Notes under the pieces: generated by a model | Told to the model about the DNA's origin: nothing | Database searches by the model: none | The model's input: only the letters and a program-made list of their open reading frames with translations | Shown here: positions 36,153 through 45,720 of the stretch, one piece after another | How the letters are laid out: every line of letters begins with the position of its first letter | How positions within the stretch are numbered: the stretch's first letter is position 1 | Translations under genes and position numbers: made by a program | Assembly: GCF_037974355.1 (NCBI RefSeq) | Contig: NZ_CP150235.1 | Span: forward strand, 3,100,001-3,164,000 | Direction: 5' to 3' | From: Paenibacillus sp. FSL R5-0517 | GTDB taxonomy: Bacteria; Bacillota; Bacilli; Paenibacillales; Paenibacillaceae | DNA length: 64,000 bases

Positions 36153-36758
36153 GTGAAAGATGAGAAGAAATCGCCTGTGGACCCAAGAATATTGCGAACA
36201 CGTCAGTTAATTCGAGGTGCGTTTGTGGAGTTGCTGCAGGAAATGGATATTGAGAAATTGTCAGTGAACAAAATTGCCGAACGAGCGACGATCAATCGGG
36301 TAACCTTCTATCTGCACTATCGGGATATTACGGATATGATGGAGAAGATGGCTGATGAGATGATTGAGCATATTGAACGGATCGTGGAAGAATATGCCCC
36401 TCATTTTGAGAAGCAAAGAACAGAAGAGGCATGGCCAGTTCTGGTCAAGTTACTGGAGCATTTTGCAGAGAACGCTTCATTCTATCAGGTGGTACTTGCC
36501 ACGAAGCGCACGCCCATTTTCACAGAACGACTCCTGAAGCTGTTAAGTACCTTGGTCAAAGCTAAGATAGATCGAGCCGAAATGGAAGATGTGCTGGAGG
36601 ATTCCGGCATTCACAAGGAAATCGCCATCTGGTATGGTTCGTCTGCTTTAATTGGTACCATTGTTGCCTGGCTGCGTAACGACATGCCTTATTCTCCGCA
36701 TTTTCTGGCGAAACAATTCTCATTGATCCGTTCATACTCTTATAATGACCTGATATAA
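36153..36758 (+). CDS. TetR/AcrR family transcriptional regulator
   Basis: A 201-residue regulator. The helix-turn-helix is DIEKLSVNKIAERATINRVTFYLHYRDITDMM (about residues 31-62), followed by a TetR_C-type helical domain. Start is GTG behind GGAGGG. It is divergent from the DHA2 exporter and is its probable repressor, with palindromes in the intergenic region. Confidence 0.92.
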   Translation: MKDEKKSPVDPRILRTRQLIRGAFVELLQEMDIEKLSVNKIAERATINRVTFYLHYRDITDMMEKMADEMIEHIERIVEEYAPHFEKQRTEEAWPVLVKLLEHFAENASFYQVVLATKRTPIFTERLLKLLSTLVKAKIDRAEMEDVLEDSGIHKEIAIWYGSSALIGTIVAWLRNDMPYSPHFLAKQFSLIRSYSYNDLI

Positions 36759-36855
36759 TCAAACTACAATCCACTGAACAATGACAGCAAACGGGGGGAT
36801 ATGACAGGGAAAATGCAGGCCATCGACTCATACATAACAGAGGAGGACTAATGTA

Positions 36856-37389
36856 ATGAAATATAGTGCAGAACGTATATATGTGAGATTTTGGAAGGTA
36901 GAGGATACCTCATTGCTTCTGGATCTTCAGGTTCGAAATCGTGAGGCAATTGAGAGAACCTCTGCAAGTCATCGGGATGACTCTTACTACAGCATGGAAA
37001 AGCAAAGGGAACTCATTGAGAGCTGGGACAAGAAAAGAGAAGAAGGAATTCGCTATTCCTTCGGTATTTTTCTACATACAACGGATGAACTTGTGGGTGA
37101 AATTTCATTGTTCAAGATCATAATGGATTCAACCCCCAAATGGATCGTAGGTTATGTGACGGATGTGCTGCATCAAGGAAAAGGGTATATGAGCGAAGCC
37201 CTGCAATGTGTGCTGGAATTTGCCAAACATGAAACTGAAATTACACGCATCGAGGCTGGCGCGGTACCTGATAATACAGGTTCCATCCGTGTACTTCAAA
37301 AGGCAGGATTCACAGCGTGCGGGTCACAGTCTGTCCCGATCCAGGGAACGTTAAAGGAGCATACGATGTTTGCTGTGGATATACAATGA
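36856..37389 (+). CDS. GNAT family N-acetyltransferase (RimJ/RimL-like)
   Basis: A 177-residue acetyltransferase of the RimJ/RimL branch: an opening like RIYVRFWKVEDTSLLLDLQVRNREAI, then GYVTDVLHQGKGYMSEALQCVLEFA with the acetyl-CoA loop QGKGYM (about residues 108-113), and NTGSIRVLQKAGFTACG. Substrates of this branch include ribosomal N-termini and small amines. AGAGGAGG precedes the ATG. It is 70 bp ahead of the first two-component system, without a terminator between, so partial read-through is possible. Confidence 0.9.
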   Translation: MKYSAERIYVRFWKVEDTSLLLDLQVRNREAIERTSASHRDDSYYSMEKQRELIESWDKKREEGIRYSFGIFLHTTDELVGEISLFKIIMDSTPKWIVGYVTDVLHQGKGYMSEALQCVLEFAKHETEITRIEAGAVPDNTGSIRVLQKAGFTACGSQSVPIQGTLKEHTMFAVDIQ

Positions 37390-37459
37390 GCAGGATGTAT
37401 CAGAATTAACTATAATTTGAACCATATATTCAAACGTATCGGAGAGGACAGAAAAATCT

Positions 37460-38134
37460 ATGGCTACTATACTCGTTGCGGACGACGATCCGAACATTCG
37501 CGAACTCGTCTGTCTCTTTCTCAAAAACGATGGATTCACGACGGTGGAAGCTGCGGACGGTAAGGAAGCTCTCACCGTGTACGGCGAGACGCCAGTGGAT
37601 CTGGTCGTGCTTGATATTATGATGCCTGTTATGGACGGCTGGGCATTATGCAAGGAACTCCGCAGAGCCAATCCGGATCTCCCGTTACTCATGCTGACGG
37701 CGAGAGGAGAGACTTGGGAGAAGGTAAAAGGATTCGAATTGGGTACGGATGATTATTTGACGAAACCGTTTGATCCATTGGAGCTTACCGCACGTGTCCG
37801 AGCATTACTGAAAAGATATAAAATTGGCTCCACACACACAATCCAGTTTGGCAATGTCATTCTGGATCGTCAGACGTATAAGGTGACGAGAGGTACAGAA
37901 TCGCTTACTTTACCACTGAAGGAATTCGAATTGCTATATAAGCTTGCTGGAACACCAGGCCAGGTCTATACACGTGAGCAGTTGATCGATCAGATATGGG
38001 GTATTGATTACGCCGGAGATGATCGAACGATAGACGTACATATTAAGCGCCTGCGTGAACGATTCGCGACGACACCTGATTTTCGGATTGAAACGGTGCG
38101 TGGGCTAGGATACAGACTTGAGGTCCATGAATGA
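37460..38134 (+). CDS. OmpR/PhoB family response regulator (system 1)
   Basis: A 224-residue regulator. The receiver domain has the acidic pocket VADDDPN and phospho-acceptor D52 in VVLDIMMPVMDGW; K in LTKPFDP is the conserved lysine. The C-terminal winged helix (about residues 125-222) ends with DDRTIDVHIKRLRERF, the recognition helix, which is identical to that of the second regulator at 45721. It overlaps its kinase gene by 4 bp. Likely binding sites are the GTTCATATT direct repeats at 39609, 40758 and 47832. Confidence 0.95.
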   Translation: MATILVADDDPNIRELVCLFLKNDGFTTVEAADGKEALTVYGETPVDLVVLDIMMPVMDGWALCKELRRANPDLPLLMLTARGETWEKVKGFELGTDDYLTKPFDPLELTARVRALLKRYKIGSTHTIQFGNVILDRQTYKVTRGTESLTLPLKEFELLYKLAGTPGQVYTREQLIDQIWGIDYAGDDRTIDVHIKRLRERFATTPDFRIETVRGLGYRLEVHE

Positions 38135-39501
38135 TCAGATCATTATACATTCGTGTGGTGCTCACCTTTCTGATCTCTGTCATCGCTGGTACAGTTATTT
38201 CTTTTTTTATGTCAACCTGGATATTCGAAGATAAATTGAACGAAAATGCCCGAATTAACATACGCAACTTTGGCCAAGACGTAGTGCAGATATATAAGAC
38301 GATGCCTTTGGATGAAGCAGAATTATTCGTTAGCACTATGAAACAGCTTGATTCATATCATATTCGAATTTATGATGCAACGGGCAAGCTCCAGACTTAT
38401 GGGAAGCTTAATGGACATAAATCAGCTGCTGTATCGAAAGAGCAACTTAAAAAAGTGTTAGATGGAGGGGTTGTTCAAGACACACCAAAGGGGATCGCTA
38501 CTGTTCTTTTGGGGTTACCGATCAAGACGGAAATGGGCACAAAAGCGATGTTTTTGGAAACACTCGCACCGCCCTCCGCCTCTTTTGTAGTGCAGTTTGG
38601 CTTAATCTTTGCAAGCTGTTCGTTGATTGCAGGAAGTCTGCTGATTCTGATTGCTTCTGTATACCTGGTTAGACCAATCAAAAAATTGACCAAAGCGACC
38701 AAACGGATTGCAGCTGGAGATTTCAATGTCAAGCTGAACATCACGCAAAAGACTGAGATAGGTACGTTGGCTCGCAGTTTTGAAGAGATGATGCACGATC
38801 TGCAGCAGTTGGAGCAGATGCGCAGGGAATTCGTTACGAATGTTTCGCACGAGGTTCAGTCTCCACTCACCTCGATATCCGGTTACGCTTCGGCACTGAA
38901 GCAGGTAAACCTCTCAGAACAAGAGCGGAACCGTTATCTGGATATTATTATTGCTGAAGCCAAGCGAATGTCCAAAATGAGCGACAGCCTGCTCAAGCTG
39001 AGTTTGCTTGAATCGCAGTCACAGCAACTTCGGCTCAATACCTTAAGTCTGGATGAACAGATCCGAAGGGTTATCGTGGCACTCCAGCCGCAATGGTCTG
39101 CGCGCAATATTCATTTCGAGCTTGATTTGGAGAATGTAAAGGTGACGGCTGATCACGATCAGTTAAATCAGGTATGGACGAATATTCTGGGAAACAGCAT
39201 CAAGTTCTCCAATGATGGCGGTATGATTAAAGTCAGTATCGAAGAGGATATCAAAAATGTGACTATCCGAATGTCCGACACGGGCATCGGTATTCCCCTT
39301 GAAGACCAGAAGCGTATATTCGAGCGCTTTTTCAAGGCGGATCGTTCCCACAGTCGTAAATATGACGGCAGTGGTATGGGACTTGCTATCGTTAAACAGA
39401 TCGTATCGCTTCATCAGGGTGACATTCGAGTGGAAAGTGAACCTGGTCAAGGGACGTCCTTTGTCATCACGTTGCCCATCCATCCACCAACGGATAGTTA
39501 G
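38131..39501 (+). CDS. Sensor histidine kinase (system 1)
   Basis: A 456-residue membrane kinase. Two membrane helices (about residues 8-30 and 158-182) flank an external sensor of about 125 residues; then HAMP (PIKKLTKATKRIAAGDF), a dimerisation domain with phospho-acceptor H240 in NVSHEVQSPLTS, N-box NQVWTNILGNSIKFS, DTGIGI and a GSGMGLAIVKQ lid. The H-box is HEVQSP rather than the common HELRTP. Its sensor is unlike any small-molecule pocket I recognise. The gene overlaps the regulator gene and is followed by a strong terminator. It is a close paralogue of the kinase at 46392. Confidence 0.95.
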   Translation: MIRSLYIRVVLTFLISVIAGTVISFFMSTWIFEDKLNENARINIRNFGQDVVQIYKTMPLDEAELFVSTMKQLDSYHIRIYDATGKLQTYGKLNGHKSAAVSKEQLKKVLDGGVVQDTPKGIATVLLGLPIKTEMGTKAMFLETLAPPSASFVVQFGLIFASCSLIAGSLLILIASVYLVRPIKKLTKATKRIAAGDFNVKLNITQKTEIGTLARSFEEMMHDLQQLEQMRREFVTNVSHEVQSPLTSISGYASALKQVNLSEQERNRYLDIIIAEAKRMSKMSDSLLKLSLLESQSQQLRLNTLSLDEQIRRVIVALQPQWSARNIHFELDLENVKVTADHDQLNQVWTNILGNSIKFSNDGGMIKVSIEEDIKNVTIRMSDTGIGIPLEDQKRIFERFFKADRSHSRKYDGSGMGLAIVKQIVSLHQGDIRVESEPGQGTSFVITLPIHPPTDS

Positions 39502-39557
39502 GCTCGCAGGATAGGCCAAAGAATTAAAATCGGATGATTGAATACCGGATTTTCATA

Positions 39558-39607
39558 CCATGTGTAACATGCAAGTTTTCTTGCATGTTACACATGGTTT
39601 TTTTGCT
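39558..39607 (+). terminator. Terminator of two-component operon 1
   Basis: A perfect 18-bp stem CCATGTGTAACATGCAAG with a TTTT loop, followed by TTTTTTT. Confidence 0.92.
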
Positions 39608-39608
39608 T

Positions 39609-39648
39609 GTTCATATTCCGTTCATATTCCGGTCACGGAGAGTACATC
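39609..39648 (+). promoter_or_regulatory. Direct-repeat promoter 1 of the hydrolase regulon
   Basis: GTTCATATTCC occurs twice head-to-tail (39609-39619, 39620-39630; 11-bp period), followed by GGTCACGGAGAG and a -10-like TACATC at 39643, exactly 17 bp after the second GTTCAT. The same layout recurs at 40758 and 47832. Direct repeats of one helical turn are the classic binding pattern of PhoB/OmpR-type regulators. Confidence 0.75.
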
Positions 39649-39710
39649 TTTGTTGGTTAGGCTTGCATTAACGGCCTCTTAGGCCAATACACAGATGAGG
39701 ACAGGAGCAG

Positions 39711-40700
39711 ATGAATGTGAATCAACAAGCAGACAAAAGCGTGCGGAGTAAGAGCAAAACAAAAAAAGTGTTAAGCATTTTGTTAAAAGTGCTTGCCGCA
39801 ATCATTTTAGTAATTTTACTTTTTGTAGCTACCGTATATACGGTTAACAAAATCAGTAGTTATTCAGAGCAAAAAAGAATGGAGCCATATGGTCAACATG
39901 TTTCCGTGGATGGGAAAAATATGAATGTGTTCATTCAAGGTGAAGGCGAGGAAACGATTGTGCTTTTGCCGGGTTTTGGAACAGCGTCACCTGCACTAGA
40001 TTTTAAGCCACTTATCTCGGAGTTAACCCCATATTATAGAGTCGTCGTGGTGGAACCTTTTGGTTATGGATTAAGTGATCAGACCGAAAGGGAACGCAGT
40101 ACAGCAAATATTGTAAGCGAAATACATGAAGCGCTGCAAAATCTTCGTATTGATCGGTATATTCTCATGGGTCATTCCATATCGGGGATCTATAGTCTGG
40201 ATTATGTGAACAAATATGCTGATGAAGTAAGTGCATACGTTGGGCTGGACACCAGTGTTCCAGCGATTAGTGAACAGAAGGTTGAAGCATCAGAAATCGT
40301 ACCGATTAAATGGTACCGTAACTTGGGTTTCCCACGTTTGCAATTGAAAATGAGTGATGATCCATATGCTGGGCTTCCGTATGATGAACAAACCAAAGAA
40401 CAATTGAACATTTTGATACAAAAGAACATGTTTAATTCAACTCAGTTAAACGAAATTGTAAGCATGTATTCCAATTTTAAAGCAGCTGAACAGTTAACGT
40501 TCCCAGTTGATCTCCCGGTTCTTTTCTTTGTTCAAAAGAATCATCCTGCAGTGGACAATTGGGTTCCCGAACACGAGAAGTTAATAGAGAACTCTGCGCG
40601 TGGTGAAATGGTGCTGCTGGAAGCAAATCATTATCTATACCGTTCCCATGCCAAAGAAATCGCTGCACAGTTCAGGGAGTTTATGGGAGGATCTCAATAA
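39711..40700 (+). CDS. Membrane-anchored alpha/beta hydrolase, paralogue 1
   Basis: A 329-residue protein with a basic N-terminus, one membrane helix (about residues 22-45) and an extracytoplasmic alpha/beta hydrolase domain. The oxyanion loop LLPGFGTASP, the VVEPFGYGLSDQTERER strand-turn and the nucleophile elbow GHSIS with S156 are clear; the catalytic His is likely in EANHYLYRSH near the C-terminus. It is closely similar in sequence to the genes at 40869 and 50103. Expected activity is an esterase, lipase, amidase or lactonase acting outside the membrane; substrate unknown. Its promoter carries the regulon motif. Confidence 0.9.
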   Translation: MNVNQQADKSVRSKSKTKKVLSILLKVLAAIILVILLFVATVYTVNKISSYSEQKRMEPYGQHVSVDGKNMNVFIQGEGEETIVLLPGFGTASPALDFKPLISELTPYYRVVVVEPFGYGLSDQTERERSTANIVSEIHEALQNLRIDRYILMGHSISGIYSLDYVNKYADEVSAYVGLDTSVPAISEQKVEASEIVPIKWYRNLGFPRLQLKMSDDPYAGLPYDEQTKEQLNILIQKNMFNSTQLNEIVSMYSNFKAAEQLTFPVDLPVLFFVQKNHPAVDNWVPEHEKLIENSARGEMVLLEANHYLYRSHAKEIAAQFREFMGGSQ

Positions 40701-40757
40701 CCCCATTATTCATTAGTATAAGCGCCTGCTCCGTCACGTCATAACATTTCTTTACTT

Positions 40758-40797
40758 GTTCATATTCAGTTCATATTGTCGTCACGGAGAGTACATG
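40758..40797 (+). promoter_or_regulatory. Direct-repeat promoter 2 of the hydrolase regulon
   Basis: GTTCATATTCA (40758-40768) and GTTCATATTGT (40769-40779) in tandem, then CGTCACGGAGAG and TACATG at 40792, again 17 bp after the second GTTCAT. Sixteen bases following the repeat (GTCACGGAGAGTACAT) are identical to site 1. Confidence 0.75.
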
Positions 40798-40868
40798 TGC
40801 ATTAGATAAAGTTTCATTAGCGGCAAAGAAGAATACCAACTACCAGTTCAGGACAGGAGAAGATCAGC

Positions 40869-41852
40869 GTGACACAACCAGAAGGCAAGAAAGCCAAGAA
40901 TAGAACCAGCGTCAAGAAGGTACGAAATATTATACTTAAAATACTAGGAGCAATCTTAATTGCTATTGTTCTGTTTCTAGGTATTGTTTATATCACAAAT
41001 GTAATTAGCAGTAATTCTGAGGCGAAAAAGATTGAGTCTTACGGTCAGCATGTATCTGTAGACGGAAAAAATATGAATGTGCTCATTCAAGGTGAAGGCA
41101 AGGAAACGATTGTGCTTCTGCCCGGTTATGGAACAGCAACACCAGTGCTTGATTTCAAGTTGCTTATTGATCAATTATCACCATATTACAAAGTGGTTGC
41201 TGTTGAGCCATTCGGTTATGGATTAAGTGATGAAACTGAAAAAGAAAGAACGACAGAGAATATCGTAAGTGAAATTCATGAAGCTCTGCAGCAACTTGAT
41301 ATTCAGCAGTACATGCTCATGGGTCACTCTATAGCGGGCATTTACGGTATTGATTATGTGAACAAATATACGGATGAGGTTACTGCCTTTGTCGGTATTG
41401 ATAGCAGTGTATCCACCCAACCAAGTATTACAGATGCGAAGTTCCCCTTAAAAACGTTTGCTCTTCTTAGAAATACAGGTCTCTTGAGATTAATGATGAA
41501 AGTGGGTGCAGATCCCTATGAGGGACTGGCATTCGATGAACAAACGGTTGAGCAGATGAGAATGATTTCGAATAAAAACATGTACAATCCCACCTCATTA
41601 AACGAGATGGACCATATTTATACCAATTTTAAAGGTGCTCAAGGTTTAAGCTTCCCTAAAAATCTTCCACTTCTTCTCTTTGTACAAGCGAATAATGAAG
41701 GGGTAGAAGGATGGATCCCCTTGCATGAAGGACAGATCAAAGACTCGGTTCATGGGAAAGTAATTCCAATGGATGGTTCCCATTATTTACATCATACGCA
41801 ATTCAAAAAAATTGCTGAAGATGTTAGAGCCTTTATGGCTGAATCGAAATAA
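40869..41852 (+). CDS. Membrane-anchored alpha/beta hydrolase, paralogue 2
   Basis: A 327-residue protein with the same architecture as the gene at 39711: basic N-terminus, one membrane helix, then an external alpha/beta hydrolase. Shared blocks include YGQHVSVDGKNMNV, LLPGYGTATP, VEPFGYGLSDETEKER and the elbow GHSIAG with S154. The catalytic His is probably in DGSHYLHHT. Start is GTG after AGGAG. The tandem copy has its own regulon promoter rather than sharing that of the first copy, so promoter and gene were duplicated together. Confidence 0.9.
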   Translation: MTQPEGKKAKNRTSVKKVRNIILKILGAILIAIVLFLGIVYITNVISSNSEAKKIESYGQHVSVDGKNMNVLIQGEGKETIVLLPGYGTATPVLDFKLLIDQLSPYYKVVAVEPFGYGLSDETEKERTTENIVSEIHEALQQLDIQQYMLMGHSIAGIYGIDYVNKYTDEVTAFVGIDSSVSTQPSITDAKFPLKTFALLRNTGLLRLMMKVGADPYEGLAFDEQTVEQMRMISNKNMYNPTSLNEMDHIYTNFKGAQGLSFPKNLPLLLFVQANNEGVEGWIPLHEGQIKDSVHGKVIPMDGSHYLHHTQFKKIAEDVRAFMAESK

Positions 41853-41888
41853 ATAGGGGTAAACGTACAACCTTTGAATTAACAGATC

Positions 41889-41930
41889 TGTATGAACGAA
41901 TCTATATGAACGAATCTATATGAACGAATA
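41889..41930 (+). repeat. Three tandem copies of a 14-bp unit
   Basis: TATGAACGAATC is repeated at 41891, 41905 and 41919 with TA/TG joints. On the minus strand each unit reads GTTCATA, the core of the regulon half-site, but the period is 14 bp instead of 11 and no -10 box is placed as in the active sites. Confidence 0.7.
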
Positions 41931-41934
41931 TGAA

Positions 41935-41958
41935 AAACCGCCCTGTGTGGCGGTTTCT
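41935..41958 (+). terminator. Terminator after paralogue 2
   Basis: AAACCGCC / GGCGGTTT stem with a 6-nt loop; the T-run is short. Confidence 0.65.
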
Positions 41959-42019
41959 ACAACATGGTCAATAACATGGTCAATCCGGACGTTGCTGTAA
42001 TGAGAGAGAGGAAATATAA

Positions 42020-43486
42020 ATGAGATTATTTGAGATACTTTTAGTTCTATCCTGCTTCGCTTTACTCGCAGACTTACTATTTATTAAAAGAAGTGCAAAG
42101 AAAACAGGCCTAGGTATAGGTATAGGTATAGGTATAGGAAGCAGTGTCATACTCGTAGCTCATTTATTGGTTGAGGGATACAGATGGCAGTTGCTTTTGG
42201 TATATATCATGACGGCACTATTCATGTTTATTGTTCTACTCCGGCATTCCGACAAGATGATCCATCTAAAAATAGGAAAGGTATTGAAGTATAGTTTATC
42301 TTCCCTAATCGTCATTCTACTTGTTGCTTCTACACTCTTGTCGGTATACTTACCTGTCTTTGATTTGCCGAAGCCCGAGGGTCCAGAGAAAGTAGGTACT
42401 CAAACCTTCCATTTTACAGATCAGAACAGAGATGAAATCTTGACTGAAGATCAAACCGATAAGAGGGAGTTAATGGTTCAAGTCTGGTACCCTACTGAAA
42501 ACATTAGTAACAAGAAACGTGACACGCTGTTTCCAAATAATAAAGAAATGTTCAAAACGTATATTCAGAGCTTCTCTGCTTCTTTGAAACTGCCTGAATT
42601 TGTGCTCGACTACTGGAAATATAGTCATAGCAACTCTTATGAAAATGTAGAAATATTACCTTCGGCAAGTCCTTATCCTGTGGTGCTGCTATCTCATGGT
42701 ATGGGAACCAGTAGAGTTCTACAGGCATCACAGGCGGAGAATCTGGCCAGTCATGGGTTTATCGTAGTGACAATCGATCATACGTACAGCACGTTTGCTA
42801 CCCTCTTTCCTGATGGTCGTGTAACGGGGTATACAACAAAGATGACAACCATAGATGACCGCAGAGAAGTTGGCGATATATGGACAAAAGACGTGGAGTT
42901 TGTAATTGATCAAATTGAAAAGCTGAATTCAGGTGCAATTGAAAGTCAGTTTAAAGGAAAAATCGATGTAGATAACATCGGTGCGATGGGGCATTCTTTT
43001 GGGGGTGCAACGGCGTTTAATGCCACGTATTTGGATCATCGAATCAAGGCCGGGGTTAATATGGATGGGTCACTGAATGAAGTAGAAGATAGAGATGATA
43101 TAAACAAGCCGTTTATGTTTGTCAGATCGGGAAATTTTGAAGACTGGTTAGCCAATTTTGAAAAGGATAGAAATTCGGATGACGAAGTAACTAAGTTTCT
43201 TTCAGATGAGCTGCACATTATGAAAAATGTTATTGAACATGGGGGAAATGTAATTTATATAGAAGGAACCCAGCACTTCAATTTCACGGATCTTCAATTT
43301 TATTCAGAACTGATTAAACTGTCCGGGATCACAGGAGAGATCAATGGTAAAAGAGGTTCAAATATCGTAAATCAATATGTACTCGATTTCTTTAACAAAC
43401 AATTGAAAGGAACGGGTGGAAACCTGATTCAGGGGCCGAGCGACATCTACCCAGAGGTGAAATTTGTAGATCCGAAAGAACTCTAA
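42020..43486 (+). CDS. PAF-acetylhydrolase-like membrane lipase
   Basis: A 488-residue protein. The first ~120 residues contain about four membrane helices, one being a Gly-Ile run (GIGIGIGIG) encoded by a GGTATA repeat. From about residue 125 an external alpha/beta hydrolase follows: LMVQVWYPTE, VVLLSHGMGTSRVL (oxyanion), HGFIVVTIDHTYSTFATLFPDG and the nucleophile elbow MGHSFGGATAF; a late GTQHFNFTD holds the likely catalytic His. This order matches the platelet-activating-factor acetylhydrolase isoform II family. It lies 23 bp before the serine hydrolase gene and probably shares its transcript. No copy of the regulon promoter in the usual form precedes it. Confidence 0.88.
   Translation: MRLFEILLVLSCFALLADLLFIKRSAKKTGLGIGIGIGIGSSVILVAHLLVEGYRWQLLLVYIMTALFMFIVLLRHSDKMIHLKIGKVLKYSLSSLIVILLVASTLLSVYLPVFDLPKPEGPEKVGTQTFHFTDQNRDEILTEDQTDKRELMVQVWYPTENISNKKRDTLFPNNKEMFKTYIQSFSASLKLPEFVLDYWKYSHSNSYENVEILPSASPYPVVLLSHGMGTSRVLQASQAENLASHGFIVVTIDHTYSTFATLFPDGRVTGYTTKMTTIDDRREVGDIWTKDVEFVIDQIEKLNSGAIESQFKGKIDVDNIGAMGHSFGGATAFNATYLDHRIKAGVNMDGSLNEVEDRDDINKPFMFVRSGNFEDWLANFEKDRNSDDEVTKFLSDELHIMKNVIEHGGNVIYIEGTQHFNFTDLQFYSELIKLSGITGEINGKRGSNIVNQYVLDFFNKQLKGTGGNLIQGPSDIYPEVKFVDPKEL
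42113..42136 (+). repeat. Four perfect tandem GGTATA hexamers within a coding region
   Basis: Encodes alternating Gly-Ile in a membrane helix of the lipase. Slippage would add or remove Gly-Ile pairs without shifting frame. Confidence 0.9.
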
Positions 43487-43509
43487 TTTGAACTCAGGAG
43501 ATGATGTGA

Positions 43510-45600
43510 ATGGGACGACAAACGGGAAAACGAATTTCAATCACCGCCTTAACTCTGGTGTTAATGATGTTAGCTCCAATGTCAGTCATGGCCGCACCAG
43601 CTACGAGTAACAACAGCGATTTAACGTATGAACCAACCAAGAAAATAGTAGCGGAGAAAGCGAAGATCCTAACTGAGACGTACGGTACGACCAGTGTACA
43701 ATATGCATTAATCGATGCTGGAGAGATTGTGGTGTCCGGTCAAACGGGCAAGAACGATATAGAGGATAAAGTACCGCTTACTTCAGATACAATCTACGGC
43801 ATCGGCTCAACAAGTAAAATGTTTCTTACAGCTTCTGTTATGAAGCTTGTTGATGATAGCAAGATCGATTTGGATGTGCCAATTGTGAACTATTTACCTG
43901 ATTTTAAGATGAAAGATAACCGGTACAAATTAATCACACCACGTATGTTGTTGAATCATTCCGCTGGTCTGCTGGGCAGCTCCGGTAGCAATGCCACATT
44001 ATACGGGGATAATGACACGTATTCACATGACACGTTTCTGGAGCAATTGGCGAACCAACACCTGAAGGCTGATCCTGGCGCGTACTCGGTGTATAGTAAC
44101 GACAGTTTTACGTTAGCCGAGATTCTAGTTGAAAGAGTGAGCGGCATGGGCTTTACTGCATTTATACACAAATATATTACAGAGCCCCTGGACATGAAAC
44201 ATACCAAAACACCGCAGGATGTCGTTAATCCGGCAGCAATGGCGGGAATCTATTCTCCTTTGGTTGAAGGCCAGCTTCCTCAAGAGAATTATAATATCAT
44301 TGCTACTGGAGGCATCTATTCCACTGCTGAGGATCTGGTGAAATTTTCACAAATCTTCACGGGAGAAGTCGATGGCATTCTTTCCAATAAGTCGGTAGGA
44401 GCCATGGCGCAGGAAGAATACAAAAGAGGTATGTGGCCGGAGGATAGCGACACGTCTATATCTTACGGGTTAGGGTGGGATAGTGTACATTTGTACCCAT
44501 TCAGTGAATATGGCATCAAAGCTATTACCAAAGGTGGGGATACCATATCGTATCACTCCTCATTAATTGTACTGCCAGAATACAATCTGGCTGCAGCCGT
44601 TACCTCATCAGGGGGAACGAGTGCCAGAGATCAGTTTATTGCAAGTGAATTATTACTCAGTGCACTTGAGGAAAAGGGCATTATTACAGAACGAAAGCCG
44701 GAAAAATCGTTTGGCGTACCAGTGAAGGCAGATATGCCTAAAGAAATATCCACGTATGCGGGTATATACGGTTCTAATAATTCGGTGAAGAAGATCGAAA
44801 TGAATCATGCTGGAAAAATGACTGTATCCGCGCTAACAGCTCCAAATAATTCGGCTCAAGAATACACATATACAGCGGATGGTACGTTTGTTAACGATAA
44901 AGGCACAGAAAAGCTGAAATTCGTTACAGAGCAGAATGGAAGGACATATCTGTGGTCTCGATCTTATATATCCATGCCGGGACTGGGACAGTTGGCGTTC
45001 TCCGAATATACGGCGGAGAAGCTGGAAGCCAATGAATTATCCCAAGATATTACTGCCTCATGGGAGCAGCGTGAAGGTAAGAGATACTACGTGGTGAATC
45101 AGAAGTATACATCAACTGTCTATCTCCATTCATCACCAATCCTTTCTTTCCATATGAATGAAGAGACCCCAGGGTATATGACCAATAGTAAGATTATTGG
45201 AGCCAACAAAGCAGTCACGGATCTTCAAATCCCTGGTATGGCAGGACGGGATTCAAAGGAAATTTATTTCGCTGAAAAGAATGGAGTAGAGTACATTACA
45301 GCTGTAGGTAGCATATACGCGAGTGAGGAAATCGTACAATCACTCTATTCGGGCAAACAATCTGTAACAACGATTCAAGCAGACGGTTACGCCAAATGGT
45401 TTTCTATACCATCAACGGTGAATGGAAAAGTCATGACCGTTAAACTGCCTTCAAATGGTGCCTTTGCCGTATATGATCAAAAGGGTATTTGTATTAATCA
45501 CACCGTGGTCAGCGGTAAGAATGAGGTTGTTTTACCGGAAAACGGTCGCATTGTATTTGCAGGTGACGTTGGTTCCACATTTGAAATTTCATTGAAATAG
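43510..45600 (+). CDS. Exported class-C beta-lactamase-fold serine hydrolase, paralogue 1
   Basis: A 696-residue secreted protein with a signal peptide (basic start, hydrophobic core ending [10 protein letters not shown] near residue 31). The ~380-residue catalytic domain has S100-xx-K103 (GSTSKMFL) and Y195-S-N197 (VYSNDSF), the first two active-site motifs of penicillin-binding/beta-lactamase enzymes; a KGGDT near residue 340 could serve as the KTG-like motif. The C-terminal ~300 residues are beta-rich and repeat-like. Relatives include esterases, D-aminopeptidases and FmtA-type enzymes rather than true beta-lactamases. Very similar to the gene at 47948. AGGAG precedes the ATG. Confidence 0.92.
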   Translation: MGRQTGKRISITALTLVLMMLAPMSVMAAPATSNNSDLTYEPTKKIVAEKAKILTETYGTTSVQYALIDAGEIVVSGQTGKNDIEDKVPLTSDTIYGIGSTSKMFLTASVMKLVDDSKIDLDVPIVNYLPDFKMKDNRYKLITPRMLLNHSAGLLGSSGSNATLYGDNDTYSHDTFLEQLANQHLKADPGAYSVYSNDSFTLAEILVERVSGMGFTAFIHKYITEPLDMKHTKTPQDVVNPAAMAGIYSPLVEGQLPQENYNIIATGGIYSTAEDLVKFSQIFTGEVDGILSNKSVGAMAQEEYKRGMWPEDSDTSISYGLGWDSVHLYPFSEYGIKAITKGGDTISYHSSLIVLPEYNLAAAVTSSGGTSARDQFIASELLLSALEEKGIITERKPEKSFGVPVKADMPKEISTYAGIYGSNNSVKKIEMNHAGKMTVSALTAPNNSAQEYTYTADGTFVNDKGTEKLKFVTEQNGRTYLWSRSYISMPGLGQLAFSEYTAEKLEANELSQDITASWEQREGKRYYVVNQKYTSTVYLHSSPILSFHMNEETPGYMTNSKIIGANKAVTDLQIPGMAGRDSKEIYFAEKNGVEYITAVGSIYASEEIVQSLYSGKQSVTTIQADGYAKWFSIPSTVNGKVMTVKLPSNGAFAVYDQKGICINHTVVSGKNEVVLPENGRIVFAGDVGSTFEISLK

Positions 45601-45640
45601 ATGAATTCTAGTAAGGTAGCATGTTTAACGAAACTAAGAA

Positions 45641-45671
45641 GGCAGCCGATCAAAGTAATCGGCTGCTTTTG
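45641..45671 (+). terminator. Terminator before two-component operon 2
   Basis: GCAGCCGAT / ATCGGCTGC perfect 9-bp stem, 7-nt loop, TTTT. Confidence 0.85.
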
Positions 45672-45720
45672 TTCAATTGAAGAAGATATATTTATATTCT
45701 TTTTTCGGGGAGTGGAAACG

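Noticed and set aside
39558..39607. Long perfect inverted repeat considered as the end of a mobile element
   Set aside because: Its TTTT loop and following T7 run right after the kinase stop make it a plain terminator.
41889..41930. Short tandem repeat considered as a CRISPR fragment
   Set aside because: Units are 14 bp with no unique spacers and no cas genes nearby.
43510..45600. Calling the two serine hydrolases beta-lactamases
   Set aside because: They have the SxxK and YxN motifs of the fold, but length, extra C-terminal domain and relatives point to esterase or peptidase-type enzymes; antibiotic hydrolysis cannot be claimed.
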